Assembly: GCA_035531955.1 (NCBI GenBank)
Contig: DATKRZ010000065.1
Coordinates: forward strand, 1 to 52,622
Reading direction: 5' to 3'
DNA from: Bog-756 sp035531955
GTDB taxonomy: Bacteria; Actinomycetota; Acidimicrobiia; Acidimicrobiales; RAAP-2
Length of the DNA stretch: 52,622 bases
The notes below the pieces were generated by a model. The model saw only the letters and a list, made by a program, of their open reading frames with translations. It was not told the DNA's origin and did no database searches. The position numbers and the translations under genes are program-made. Positions 7,934 through 16,287 of the stretch are shown piece after piece. Positions within the stretch are counted from its first letter, which is position 1. Every line of letters starts with the position of its first letter.

Positions 7934-8694
7934 CACAGCACCGCGTCGACGTCGAGGACGGGGACGGTGTCCGGCTCATCGCCTTCGACCGGCCGGAAGC
8001 CCGCAACGCCTTCGACGCCGCCATGTACGAGGCGGTGACCGCGGCGCTGGCCGGGGCGCTCGACGATGACCGGACCGGAGCGGTGGTGCTGACCGGCCGG
8101 GGCACGGCCTTCACCGCCGGCCAGGACCTGCGGGAGATGGCGGACATCGCCACCGGGTCCGGAGGCCCCGGTGCCGGTCGGGGATTCCAAGGACTCCTCG
8201 ACACGGTCACCGCCTTCGACAAGCCGCTGCTGGCCGCGGTGAACGGCGTCGGTGTGGGTCTGGGCCTGACGTTGCTCGGACACGTGGACCTGGTGCTCGT
8301 CGACGAGCTCGCCCGGCTCCGTGCGCCCTTCGCCGAGCTGGGCGTGCCGCCCGAGGCCGCCAGCAGTCGGCTGCTGCCCCAGCGGATGGGATGGCAGGGT
8401 GCGGCCGCGGCGTTGCTGGCCGCGGAGTGGATCAGCGCCGATCAGGCGGTCGAGTCCGGACTGGCCCTCCGGGTCTGTCGGGAGGGGACCGTGCTCGACG
8501 AGACCATGGCCCTGGCCCGGCGTATCGCATCGTTCCCGCCGCATGCCACCCGCCAGATGAAGCGGTTGATGATGGCCTCGGGCCGTTCGGAGATCGTGGC
8601 GGCCCGGGCCCGGGAGGAAGCGGCCTTCGCCTCGCTGTTCGCCGACCCGGCCATCAACCCCGGAGCACGGCTCACCGCGGGCCTGGGGACCTGA
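7930..8694 (+). CDS. Enoyl-CoA hydratase/isomerase family protein
   Basis: This 254-residue crotonase-fold protein shows the oxyanion-hole stretches AFTAGQDL and AAVNGVGVGLGLTL, and the catalytic region FAELGVPPEAASSRLLPQ. The helix holding Glu suggests a hydratase or a delta-3,delta-2-enoyl-CoA isomerase; the two cannot be separated here. The GTG start overlaps the SDR stop (GTGA), showing translational coupling. It supports acyl-CoA degradation as the theme of this arm. Confidence 0.9.
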   Translation: MTQHRVDVEDGDGVRLIAFDRPEARNAFDAAMYEAVTAALAGALDDDRTGAVVLTGRGTAFTAGQDLREMADIATGSGGPGAGRGFQGLLDTVTAFDKPLLAAVNGVGVGLGLTLLGHVDLVLVDELARLRAPFAELGVPPEAASSRLLPQRMGWQGAAAALLAAEWISADQAVESGLALRVCREGTVLDETMALARRIASFPPHATRQMKRLMMASGRSEIVAARAREEAAFASLFADPAINPGARLTAGLGT

Positions 8695-8699
8695 CCGGC

Positions 8700-9557
8700 G
8701 TGCGCCTGGGCATCACCGCCTTCCTCACCGACCGCGCCATGGCGCCGGCCCACCTGGCCCGTGCGGTCGAGGACCGGGGGTTCCACTCCCTCTACCTTCC
8801 CGAGCACACCCACCTGCCGGTCCGCGCCGACACGCCTCCGGCGTTGGTGGAAGGCGTCCACCTCGACGACTACCGTCGCAGCCTCGATCCCTTCGTGGCG
8901 CTCGCCACCGCCGCCTCGGTGACCGAACGGATCGCCCTCGGTACCGGTGTGGTGCTTGCCGCCCAGCACGATCCCATCGTTCTGGCCAAGCAGGTCGCCA
9001 CCCTGGACCTCCTGAGCGGTGGCCGGGTGGTCCTCGGCATCGGCTTCGGATGGAACCGGGACGAGGCGGCCGACCACGGTGTGCCCTTCGCCACCCGGCG
9101 GGAGGTGGCCCGGGAGCACGTGCTCTGCATGCAGGCGCTCTGGTCGCAGGACCAGGCCGAGTTCCACGGCCGGTATGTCTCGCTCGATCCGTGTTGGAGC
9201 TGGCCCAAGCCCGTCCAGCGGCCCCGGGTGGCCACCCTGGTGGGCGGCGGCCCCAACCCCGCAGTGTTCGCGGCCATCGCCGAGTACGCCGACGGATGGA
9301 TGCCCATCGGCGGCGCCGGCCTGGCCGAGTCCCTGCCGCTCCTCCGCCGGGCGGTGGAGGAGCGGGGTCGCGACCCGGAGGCGATCCGAGTCGTCCCGTT
9401 CGGGACGGTGCCCGGTGACGAGAAGCTGGCCCACCTCCGGAGCCAGGGGATCGCCGAGGTGGTGCTGCGGCTGGCGTCGGGGAGCGCCGACCAGATGCTG
9501 TCGGACCTCGACGGCCACGTCGCCTACCTCGAGCGGTTCGGGGACGGCGATGGGTGA
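8700..9557 (+). CDS. Luciferase-like (LLM) flavin- or F420-dependent oxidoreductase
   Basis: A 285-residue TIM-barrel protein of the bacterial luciferase superfamily: VRLGITAFLTDRAM at the start, LGTGVVLAAQHDPIVLAKQVATLDLLSGGR in the middle, and GIGFGWNRDE. This pattern fits the TIGR03619-type F420-dependent subfamily common in actinobacteria. GTG 8700 follows the enoyl-CoA hydratase stop by five bases. The enzyme would oxidise or reduce a small organic substrate with F420 or FMN; the cofactor choice cannot be settled from sequence alone. Confidence 0.88.
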   Translation: MRLGITAFLTDRAMAPAHLARAVEDRGFHSLYLPEHTHLPVRADTPPALVEGVHLDDYRRSLDPFVALATAASVTERIALGTGVVLAAQHDPIVLAKQVATLDLLSGGRVVLGIGFGWNRDEAADHGVPFATRREVAREHVLCMQALWSQDQAEFHGRYVSLDPCWSWPKPVQRPRVATLVGGGPNPAVFAAIAEYADGWMPIGGAGLAESLPLLRRAVEERGRDPEAIRVVPFGTVPGDEKLAHLRSQGIAEVVLRLASGSADQMLSDLDGHVAYLERFGDGDG

Positions 9558-10281
9558 GGCCCAGGTCGACGGGTCGGCCCCGCCGTCCAGGCCGTGGAGC
9601 GGGGGGGGCCGCGAGGAGCTGGCCGACGCCATCCGGAGACTCACGGCGGCAACGGTGACCGCCGCCGCCTCACCCGAGGTGCTCTCCGACGCCGCCCGCC
9701 GGGCGACGGCCCTGGCCGACGAGCTGGACCGGCACGTGCCGCCGGCGGGCCCGGAGCCGACGGCCCGGTTCGCCGACCATTCGGTCCAACCCGGAGAGGT
9801 CGTCACCCTGGCGGCGGCCATGCCCTTCGACATGGTCATCGGGTCCTGCAATCCGGTGGCTCCGCCCCTGACCATCGAGTTCGACCCGCCCCGGGCCATC
9901 GGGCACGCCGTCTTCACCGCGCCCTACGAGGGGGCACCGGGCGTCGTGCACGGCGCGGTGCTGGCCGGGGCCTTCGACATGATGTTGACCGCGGCCAATG
10001 TCATCGCCGACGGCGCCGGGCCCACCGTCAGCCTCTCCATCCACTACCGCAAGCCCACCCTCATCGCCCTGCCGGCCCGGTTCGAGGCCTGGGTGACCGA
10101 GTCGGACGGCCGGCGCACCCACAGCCGGGGACGGCTGACCCAGGGGGGAGTGGTCACCGTCGAGGCGGTCGGCGAGTTCGTCAACATGGGACGCTCGCGC
10201 ATCTCGGAGCTGCACCGGGCGGACCACGCCGCGAAGCCGACCATGCCCGACCGGCGCCACGCGGAGGACGATCCGGGTTGA
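9550..10281 (+). CDS. Hotdog-fold thioesterase-like protein
   Basis: This 243-residue protein has an N-terminal helical extension (about 70 residues) and a C-terminal hotdog domain. Markers are GAPGVVHGAVLAGAFDMML (central hotdog helix), then PTVSLSIHYRKPTLIALPARFEAWV, typical of the PaaI/4HBT acyl-CoA thioesterase superfamily. ATG 9550 overlaps the previous stop by eight bases. As last gene of the plus-strand arm it may release a CoA-bound product. The long N-terminal extension is unusual for a 130-150-residue family. Confidence 0.83.
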   Translation: MGEAQVDGSAPPSRPWSGGGREELADAIRRLTAATVTAAASPEVLSDAARRATALADELDRHVPPAGPEPTARFADHSVQPGEVVTLAAAMPFDMVIGSCNPVAPPLTIEFDPPRAIGHAVFTAPYEGAPGVVHGAVLAGAFDMMLTAANVIADGAGPTVSLSIHYRKPTLIALPARFEAWVTESDGRRTHSRGRLTQGGVVTVEAVGEFVNMGRSRISELHRADHAAKPTMPDRRHAEDDPG

Positions 10282-10383
10282 GCGAGCGGGCCGGGACGGC
10301 ATTCTCTAGAGTCATAGCGGCGGCATCAACGGGGGGTCCGTCCGGCGTCCCCCGGTTGTTGCCCGACCAGATGGGGGAAGATC

Positions 10384-11715
10384 ATGACGCGCAGTTCCGG
10401 TGAGGTGACCTCGACGACCCGGCGGACGTCGCGGATGGCCCTGACAATGAGCGGGATGGTGCTGGTGGCCGCGCTGGCCGCATGCTCGTCGACCAACTCG
10501 TCGGCCCCCGCGCCCTCGGGCTCGGCCACCGCCTCGACCAGGTCGGCCATCCCGGCGTCGGCCTTCAGCGACCATACCGGCATCACCGCCACGTCGGTGG
10601 CCGTAGGGAACGTCTCGACGTTGTTCATCGGGCTGTTCAAGGGTGCGGTCGTCGGGACCGAGGCCTACGCCGACTACGTCAACTCGCAGGGAGGGGTGAA
10701 CGGCCGGAGGATCACCGTGGACGGCAGTGACGACAACTACCAGGGCGCCCCCAACAAGCAGGAGACCCAAGCCGCCATCCAGAAGGACTTCGCCATGGTC
10801 GGGGGCTTCTCCCTGCAGGACAACTTCGGCGGGGCGGTGCTGGCAGCCAATCCCCAGGTCCCCAACGTCACGGTCTCCCTCAACCTGGCCACCGCCAACC
10901 TGCCCAACTCGTTCAGCCCGGCCCCTGCGGTCAACGGCTGGCAAGAGGGCCCCCTGGCCTACTTCCAGAAGAAGTACCCGAGCCAGATCCGTCACACCGC
11001 CGCGCTGGTCGCCGATCAGCCCTCGGCGACGTCCAAGTGGGCGGCGGAGAAGCAGGCGATGGCCAGCCTCGGGTACAACGTGGTCTACGACCCGACGTTC
11101 GACATCACCACCACCGACTTCAACCAATACGTCATCACCATGAAGAACGACGGGGTGAAGATCCTGTTCCTCGAGCAGATGCCCGAGAACTATGCCGCCT
11201 CGGTGGTCAAGGCCCTCAACCAGCAGGACTTCCACCCGGTCCTGGTCCTGGGCGGCTCGACCTACAGCCAGGACCTGGTACCGAACTCCGGGGGCGCCCC
11301 GGCCATCGACGGGTCTTACCTCGAGCAGAACACCTCCCTCTTCCTGGGAGAGGACTCGGGCGGCATCCCCGCTGTCGACACCTTCCAGACCTGGGTCCAG
11401 AAGGCCTCGCCCGGGTTCAAGGCCGACCTGTACACGCTGTTCGGCTGGCTGTCGGCAGAGCTCTTCGCCCAGGCCCTCCAGGCGGCCGGCGCCGATCCGA
11501 GCCGGGGCTCGGTCCTCGAGGCGCTTCGGGGCATCACGTCCTTCTCCGGTGGCAACCTGGTCGGGACGGCCAACCCGGCGAAGAAGATCCCGACCACCTG
11601 TTACATCATCACCAGGATCGAAAGCGGCACGATCACCCGTTTGGACGACCCGCCGGTGAGCGGACCGACCCACGGCTACCGATGTGACCGGCCCTTCTAC
11701 TACGCCAAGGGGTGA
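10384..11715 (+). CDS. ABC transporter substrate-binding lipoprotein (type 1 periplasmic-binding fold)
   Basis: This 443-residue protein has a basic N-terminus, a hydrophobic segment and a lipobox ALAAC with Cys34, followed by a Ser/Ala-rich linker. The mature part resembles branched-chain amino acid-type receptors: TEAYADYVNSQGGVNGRRI near the start, then ITTTDFNQYVITMKNDGVKIL. It should be membrane-anchored outside the cell and bind a small ligand. No permease or ATPase gene is adjacent, so it is an orphan receptor. A GGGGGAAG ribosome site precedes ATG 10384. TAGAGT at 10307-10312 may be its -10 box; I see no convincing -35. Confidence 0.87.
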   Translation: MTRSSGEVTSTTRRTSRMALTMSGMVLVAALAACSSTNSSAPAPSGSATASTRSAIPASAFSDHTGITATSVAVGNVSTLFIGLFKGAVVGTEAYADYVNSQGGVNGRRITVDGSDDNYQGAPNKQETQAAIQKDFAMVGGFSLQDNFGGAVLAANPQVPNVTVSLNLATANLPNSFSPAPAVNGWQEGPLAYFQKKYPSQIRHTAALVADQPSATSKWAAEKQAMASLGYNVVYDPTFDITTTDFNQYVITMKNDGVKILFLEQMPENYAASVVKALNQQDFHPVLVLGGSTYSQDLVPNSGGAPAIDGSYLEQNTSLFLGEDSGGIPAVDTFQTWVQKASPGFKADLYTLFGWLSAELFAQALQAAGADPSRGSVLEALRGITSFSGGNLVGTANPAKKIPTTCYIITRIESGTITRLDDPPVSGPTHGYRCDRPFYYAKG

Positions 11716-11773
11716 ACCCGGCAGATCGAAACGGGTAGGCAGGACCCGATGACGCGAGTGAGCTCGGAAGAGG

Positions 11774-12043
11774 TCAGGCGTCGACAGCCGGGGCCGTGGC
11801 GCGCCTCATCAGCCGGGCCTTGCGATTGGCGGCCTGGTTCTTGTGGATGACGCCCTTGGCCGCAGCCTTGTCGATCCGCTTGACCGCCAGGCGCAGCGCC
11901 TCGCCGCCGTCCTCCGCACCCTCGTCGATGGCGTTGACCGCCCGCTTGGTGCGCGTCCTCAGTTCTGACCTCACCGCCTTGTTCCGCGCCTGGCGCTTGA
12001 TCGTCTGGCGATTGCGCTTGATCTGGCTCTTGATATTTGCCAC
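11774..12043 (-). CDS. rpsT: 30S ribosomal protein S20
   Basis: This 89-residue, strongly basic protein starts VANIKSQIKRNRQ and continues with the S20 hallmark helices (RTRTKRAVNAIDEG, then GVIHKNQAANRKARLMRR). It binds 16S rRNA early in small-subunit assembly. The GTG at 12043 has an AGAAGGA ribosome site. A longer in-frame extension to 12541 would run into the lepA region and is not real. It is divergent from lepA, the usual actinobacterial pairing. Possible -10 TATCCT at 12169-12164 on the minus strand leaves a leader of about 115 bases. Confidence 0.96.
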   Translation of the reverse strand: MANIKSQIKRNRQTIKRQARNKAVRSELRTRTKRAVNAIDEGAEDGGEALRLAVKRIDKAAAKGVIHKNQAANRKARLMRRATAPAVDA

Positions 12044-12241
12044 GGCCGGTCCTTCTCGTCCTTGAGATCGTTCGGGGATGTCACGGGCGGGGCCGGGCAG
12101 CCACCGCCGTCGAAGCGGAGATCCTCCTAAGGCGCCCCACAGGGCCAACTCCGGAGACAGTGCAGGATAGCAGCCCGGAAGGCTCCGGCCCGGCGCGATG
12201 CGGTCGGGCCCCGACCGACCCGGGAGCGTCCCCGGGGGTGG

Positions 12242-12277
12242 CAGCCCGGCGTGCGGCCCGGCGTGCAGCCCGGCGGG
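12242..12277. repeat. Three imperfect 12-bp tandem repeats upstream of lepA
   Basis: Units at 12242-12253, 12254-12265 and 12266-12277 share C(A/G)GCCCGGCG(T/G)G. They lie in the rpsT-lepA intergenic region just before the lepA start. This may be simple slippage in GC-rich DNA. Confidence 0.6.
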
Positions 12278-12314
12278 ACGGCATCCGGGTCGACGTGGGT
12301 ACGCTGGGCAGCCC

Positions 12315-14102
12315 GTGCTCCCTGTCGAACGCATCCGCAATTTCTCCATCATCAGCCATGTCGACCACGGCAAGTCGACGCTGTCCGATCGCATCCTCGA
12401 GCTCACCGGTGCCGTGGATCCCCGCCAGATGCGGGAGCAGTATCTCGACTCGATGGACATCGAGCGCGAGCGGGGGATCACCATCAAGGCGCAGAACGTG
12501 CGGGTGTCCTGGAAGGACGACACGCTCCACCTGATCGACACGCCCGGACACGTGGATTTCGGCTACGAGGTCAGCCGGTCGCTGGCGGCCTGCGAAGGGG
12601 CGGTGCTCCTGGTCGACGCCTCGCAGGGCATCCAGGCCCAGACCCTGGCCAACTGCTATCAGGCCCTCGAGAACGACCTCGAGGTCATCGCCGTCCTCAA
12701 CAAGATCGACCTGCCCGCCGCCGACCCCGAGCGGTGCGCCGCCGAGATCGAGCAGGTCCTCGGCATCGACTCCTCGGGGATCATGCACATCTCGGCCAAG
12801 ACCGGCGAGGGCGTGCCCGAGCTGCTCGACGCCATCGTCGAGCGGATCCCGCACCCGGGAGGCCATGCGACCGCCCCGCTGCAGGCCCTGATCTTCGACT
12901 CCGCCTATGACCAGTACCGCGGCGTGGTCAGCTCGGTCCGGGTGATGGAGGGGACGCTGGTCGGGACGGACAGGCTGCGGTTCATGCAGGCGGCCAGCAA
13001 CCACGAGGTCGAGGAGATCGGCTACCGCGCCCCGGCCACCGTGCCGGTGGACGAACTCGGTCCCGGCGAGGTGGGCTACCTGATCGCCGGGATCAAGGAC
13101 GTGGGCGGGGCGCGGTCCGGGGAGACGGTCACCACGGCCAACCGCCCGGCGGCAGCCCCGTTGGCCGGGTACCGCGATCCCAAGCCCATGGTGTTCTGCG
13201 GCCTCTTCCCCATCGACGGCGACGAACTGCCCGATCTCCGTGACGCCCTCGAGAAGCTCCGCCTCAACGACGCCAGTTTCACCTACGAGCCGGAGTCGTC
13301 GCGGGCGTTGGGGTTCGGGTTCCGCTGTGGCTTCCTCGGCCTGTTGCACATGGAGATCGTGCGCGAGCGCCTCGAGCGCGAGTTCGACCTGTCACTGATC
13401 GCCACCGCGCCGTCGGTCGCCTATCGGGCCTTCCTGAACGACGGCAGCCAGGTGGACGTGGACAATCCGAGCGAGCTCCCCGAACCCACCCATCTCGACC
13501 ACGTCGACGAGCCGATGCTGAGGGCGACCATCCTCACCCCGGCGGAGTACACCGGCACGGTGATGGACCTCTGCCAGGGGCGCCGGGCCGAGATGGTCAA
13601 GATGGAGTACCTGTCCCCCGAGCGGGTCGAGTTCGTCTACGGGATCCCGTTGGCCGAAGTGGTGGTCAACTTCTTCGACCAGCTGAAGAGCCGGACCAAG
13701 GGGTACGCCAGCCTCGACTACGAGCCGGAGGGCTACGCCACCGCCGACCTGGTCAAGGTCGACCTCCTGATCAACCACACCCCCGTCGATGCCTTCTCGA
13801 CCATCGTGCACCGGTCAGTGGCCGAGTCCTACGGCCGCCGGATGACCGAGAAGCTGCGTGAACTGATCCCCCGCCAGATGTTCGACGTCCCGATCCAGGC
13901 CGCCATCGGGGGTCGGGTGCTGGCTCGCGAGACGGTCAAGGCCCGTCGCAAGGACGTGCTGGCCAAGTGTTACGGCGGTGACATCACCCGCAAGCGGAAG
14001 CTCCTCGAGAAGCAGAAGGAGGGCAAGAAGAAGATGAAGAACATCGGACGCGTCGAAGTGCCCCAGGAGGCGTTCGTCTCCGCCCTCAGGCTGGACGACT
14101 GA
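12315..14102 (+). CDS. lepA: Elongation factor 4 (LepA), ribosomal back-translocase GTPase
   Basis: This 595-residue translational GTPase has the P-loop HVDHGKST at residues 15-22, the switch element ERGITI near 52-57, DTPGH at 75-79 and NKID near 130. The C-terminal EF4-specific domain ends GGDITRKRKLLEKQKEGKKKMKNIG-type (split here as GGDITRKRK and KKKMK). It remodels stalled ribosomes. GTG 12315 gives the standard short N-terminus (VLPVERIRNFS); upstream in-frame codons to 12198 are Pro/Gly/Ala/Arg-rich and unlike the family. No strong ribosome site is seen. Confidence 0.96.
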   Translation: MLPVERIRNFSIISHVDHGKSTLSDRILELTGAVDPRQMREQYLDSMDIERERGITIKAQNVRVSWKDDTLHLIDTPGHVDFGYEVSRSLAACEGAVLLVDASQGIQAQTLANCYQALENDLEVIAVLNKIDLPAADPERCAAEIEQVLGIDSSGIMHISAKTGEGVPELLDAIVERIPHPGGHATAPLQALIFDSAYDQYRGVVSSVRVMEGTLVGTDRLRFMQAASNHEVEEIGYRAPATVPVDELGPGEVGYLIAGIKDVGGARSGETVTTANRPAAAPLAGYRDPKPMVFCGLFPIDGDELPDLRDALEKLRLNDASFTYEPESSRALGFGFRCGFLGLLHMEIVRERLEREFDLSLIATAPSVAYRAFLNDGSQVDVDNPSELPEPTHLDHVDEPMLRATILTPAEYTGTVMDLCQGRRAEMVKMEYLSPERVEFVYGIPLAEVVVNFFDQLKSRTKGYASLDYEPEGYATADLVKVDLLINHTPVDAFSTIVHRSVAESYGRRMTEKLRELIPRQMFDVPIQAAIGGRVLARETVKARRKDVLAKCYGGDITRKRKLLEKQKEGKKKMKNIGRVEVPQEAFVSALRLDD

Positions 14103-14108
14103 CCCTGG

Positions 14109-14769
14109 ATGGCCCGTGTCGTCGACCCCGCCGGTGCTTCGACAGGACCGGTCGCTCCACGGGCGGAAGTGTCGGGCACCGCCATGCCAGGGCCCGCCGT
14201 CGGGGGGCCCGAAGGGCGCCGGCGGAGACGCCCAACCGGGGGATCGGCGGCGGAACTGGTCGTCGGCTCAACCCTGGTGTTGACGGCGGCCCTCGGCGGT
14301 CTGTACTTCGCCGTCCGACCGGGCCCAGCCACGGTTGACGGGTGGTTGCTGGACCTGGTGGGAGCCAGTCACGCGCTGGCGTTCACCCATGTCTCCTCGC
14401 TGACCCATCCCGCCGCCATCGTGATCGGGGCCGCGGTCGCCGCCGGCGCCTGCCTCCCGGGACCGGCCCCGTGCCCTGGCATGCCTGATCGCCCCGCCGC
14501 TGGCGCTGCTCGCCTGCGAATTGGTGGTCAAGCCGCTGGTGGGCCGGACCCTCGGAGGAGTGCTGTCCTACCCGTCGGGATCGACGGTGGGAGCCGCGGC
14601 ACTGGCCGCGGCGGGGGTGCTGGCTTCGCCCCGCCGCTGGCGCCCGTGGATCGCCGGACCGGCGTCGGCCTACGCGCTGTGGGTGGCCCTGGCCGTGGTC
14701 GCCCTCCGATGGCACTATCCGACCGAGGCGCTGGCCGGGTTGGCGTTCGGCGTCGGCTCGTCCTGGTGA
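14109..14769 (+). pseudogene. PAP2-type phosphatase gene with a one-base frameshift
   Basis: The frame from ATG 14109 encodes an N-terminal tail and membrane helices up to about 14455. The homologous continuation is then in the +1 frame to 14769, with KPLVGRTLGG, SYPSGST and RWHYPTEALAG as PAP2 landmarks. Removing one C from the run at 14456-14458 joins the halves smoothly (CL-RDRPRALAC). PAP2 enzymes dephosphorylate lipid or prenyl phosphates at the membrane. The PSGH histidine and HxxxD aspartate are also replaced (PSGST, HYPTE), so activity is doubtful even if the shift is a sequencing error. Confidence 0.75.
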
Positions 14770-14898
14770 TCGACGGGGCCGCCTCCCGGATCGCCCGCCG
14801 TGCGCACCGCCAGCGGGACCCGAACCGGGCCCGGGTCGGGAACGGGCCCCCGGACGGTGCCTCCGGGCTGCCGACGGGGGACGCCGACCACCATGGGC

Positions 14899-15366
14899 TC
14901 AGGAAGGCGGAGTCGGGGCTTCCGGACCGTCGTCCGAGGATCGGCGGATGATGGCCACGGTGCCGGCCGGGCTGTCGGGGTCGAACCTGAGGTCGATGGG
15001 GCCGTCGGAACCGTCGGGCTCGTCGGAGGCCACGATGACGAAGGCCGGCTGCTTCCTCGGGGACTCCAGTGCCTGCTGGAGACCGATGGCGATGCCGGTC
15101 AGCACCGCACCGGTGGCCGAGCGCTTCATCCAGTGGTTGAACCGGAGGGGGTCCCCGCCGGCGGGATGCTCGGCCCCGGCTCCGCCGCACCGATCCTCCC
15201 CGCCTCCGCCACCACCCTGATCCGCACCGGCATCACCACTGGTGGCGGCTTCGACGGGGGCAGGGGCCCGGTCGTCGACGTCTCCGCCGCCCGCGGGATC
15301 CGCCGCCCCGGCCGCGCCGTGCTCGGTCCCGCGCTCGGCCGGATCCGTCCCCGGGTTCGCATCCAC
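14899..15366 (-). CDS. Small acidic/Gly-rich membrane-associated protein, unknown function
   Basis: This 155-residue open frame has a low-complexity Asp/Gly/Ala-rich first half and a better-defined second half: a short apolar segment (ATGAVLTGIAIGLQQALE) and an acidic tail with FVIVASDEP, IDLRFDPDSPAGTVAIIRR. I do not recognise a family. The GTG at 15366 is chosen because TACCGT (15379-15374, minus strand) lies seven bases upstream, fitting a leaderless start; GTG 15375 is the alternative. It is convergent with the PAP2 gene and divergent from the DtxR gene. Confidence 0.5.
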   Translation of the reverse strand: MDANPGTDPAERGTEHGAAGAADPAGGGDVDDRAPAPVEAATSGDAGADQGGGGGGEDRCGGAGAEHPAGGDPLRFNHWMKRSATGAVLTGIAIGLQQALESPRKQPAFVIVASDEPDGSDGPIDLRFDPDSPAGTVAIIRRSSDDGPEAPTPPS

Positions 15367-15490
15367 GACTTCCACGGTACCGTCCGTGACCCGGCGGCCG
15401 ACCCGCGGCCGGCTGCCTGGAGCCCCGACCCGGGAAGGCAGCCGGGTGCCCCGGCCAGGCATCGGCGAGCCATCGGGCGCACGGGCATCG

Positions 15491-15496
15491 TAGGAT
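15491..15496 (+). promoter_or_regulatory. -10 box (TAGGAT) of the dtxR-like gene
   Basis: TAGGAT lies six bases before GTG 15503, so transcription would begin at or next to the start codon. No clear -35 is seen. Confidence 0.5.
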
Positions 15497-15502
15497 CGAC
15501 GT

Positions 15503-16162
15503 GTGCTTGACCGCTTCCATCCGCCGGTCGAGGAGTACCTCGAGACCATCTTCGCCCTGGAGGAAGAGGGAATCCCGGTCATCCAGGCCCGCCTGGCCGA
15601 GCGGCTGGACAAAGCGGCCCCGTCGGTCTCCGAGATGCTGGACCGCCTCGAGGCCGACGATCTCATCGTGCGCACGTCGCGGCAGATCGCCATGACCTCG
15701 ACCGGTGCCGCCCTGGCCCGCGGCGTGGTCCGCAAGCACCGACTGGCCGAACGCCTGCTGGTGGACATCATCGGGCTCGACTGGGACAAGGCGCACGTCG
15801 AGGCCGGTCGGTGGGAGCACGTGATCTCCGACGACGTCGAGGAGCGACTGGTGATCCTGCTGGGCAATCCGACCACCTGCCCGCACGGCAACCCGATCCC
15901 CGGCGCCGAACCGGCGGGGCCCGAGCAGCGCCGGCTGGCCGAGGCCCAACCCGGGGACCGGATCCGTCTGGAGCGAATCACCGAGAGCGTCGAACACGAC
16001 GCAGCCTCGCTCACCTACCTCGGGGATCACGGGTTGACACCGGGGACCACGGCTCTGATCCAGGCCAGGGCCCCCGACGGCACGCTGACCCTGCTGGTCG
16101 GGGACGCCACCATCGCCCTCGGACCGGCGATGACCAAGCGGATGTTCATCGCCACCGGCTGA
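15503..16162 (+). CDS. DtxR/IdeR-family metal-dependent repressor
   Basis: This 219-residue protein has an N-terminal winged helix (VEEYLETIFALEEEG, RLDKAAPSVSEMLDRLEADDLI), a metal-binding dimerisation domain with the family signature NPTTCPHGNPIPG and WEHVISDDVEERL, and a C-terminal SH3/FeoA-like domain. Such proteins bind Fe(II) or Mn(II) and repress metal uptake genes. Length is close to IdeR (about 230). Iron versus manganese specificity cannot be told here. It is likely transcribed without a leader and stands alone, separated from hrcA by a CIRCE-bearing promoter. Confidence 0.92.
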   Translation: MLDRFHPPVEEYLETIFALEEEGIPVIQARLAERLDKAAPSVSEMLDRLEADDLIVRTSRQIAMTSTGAALARGVVRKHRLAERLLVDIIGLDWDKAHVEAGRWEHVISDDVEERLVILLGNPTTCPHGNPIPGAEPAGPEQRRLAEAQPGDRIRLERITESVEHDAASLTYLGDHGLTPGTTALIQARAPDGTLTLLVGDATIALGPAMTKRMFIATG

Positions 16163-16196
16163 GCGGCGAGCGGCCATGGCAGCCCGATCCGGTTCA

Positions 16197-16217
16197 GCAC
16201 TCACTAGAGTGGAGTGC
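16197..16217. promoter_or_regulatory. CIRCE element in front of hrcA
   Basis: GCACTC at 16197-16202 and GAGTGC at 16212-16217 form an inverted repeat separated by exactly nine bases, the core of the CIRCE operator (TTAGCACTC-N9-GAGTGCTAA). The outer three bases of each arm are poorly conserved. TAGAGT at 16205-16210, in the spacer, could be the -10 box. HrcA encoded just downstream would bind here and repress itself and dnaJ. Confidence 0.8.
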
Positions 16218-16287
16218 CAGACACGAATCGCACCTCTGCCCGTTGCTCCGGGTCGGGGCAGGTTCGACCGCCAACTGCGAGACAGCC

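Noticed and set aside
11774..12541. rpsT as part of a 255-residue fusion protein
   Set aside because: The upstream extension crosses the lepA start and has no homology; GTG 12043 with AGAAGGA gives normal S20.
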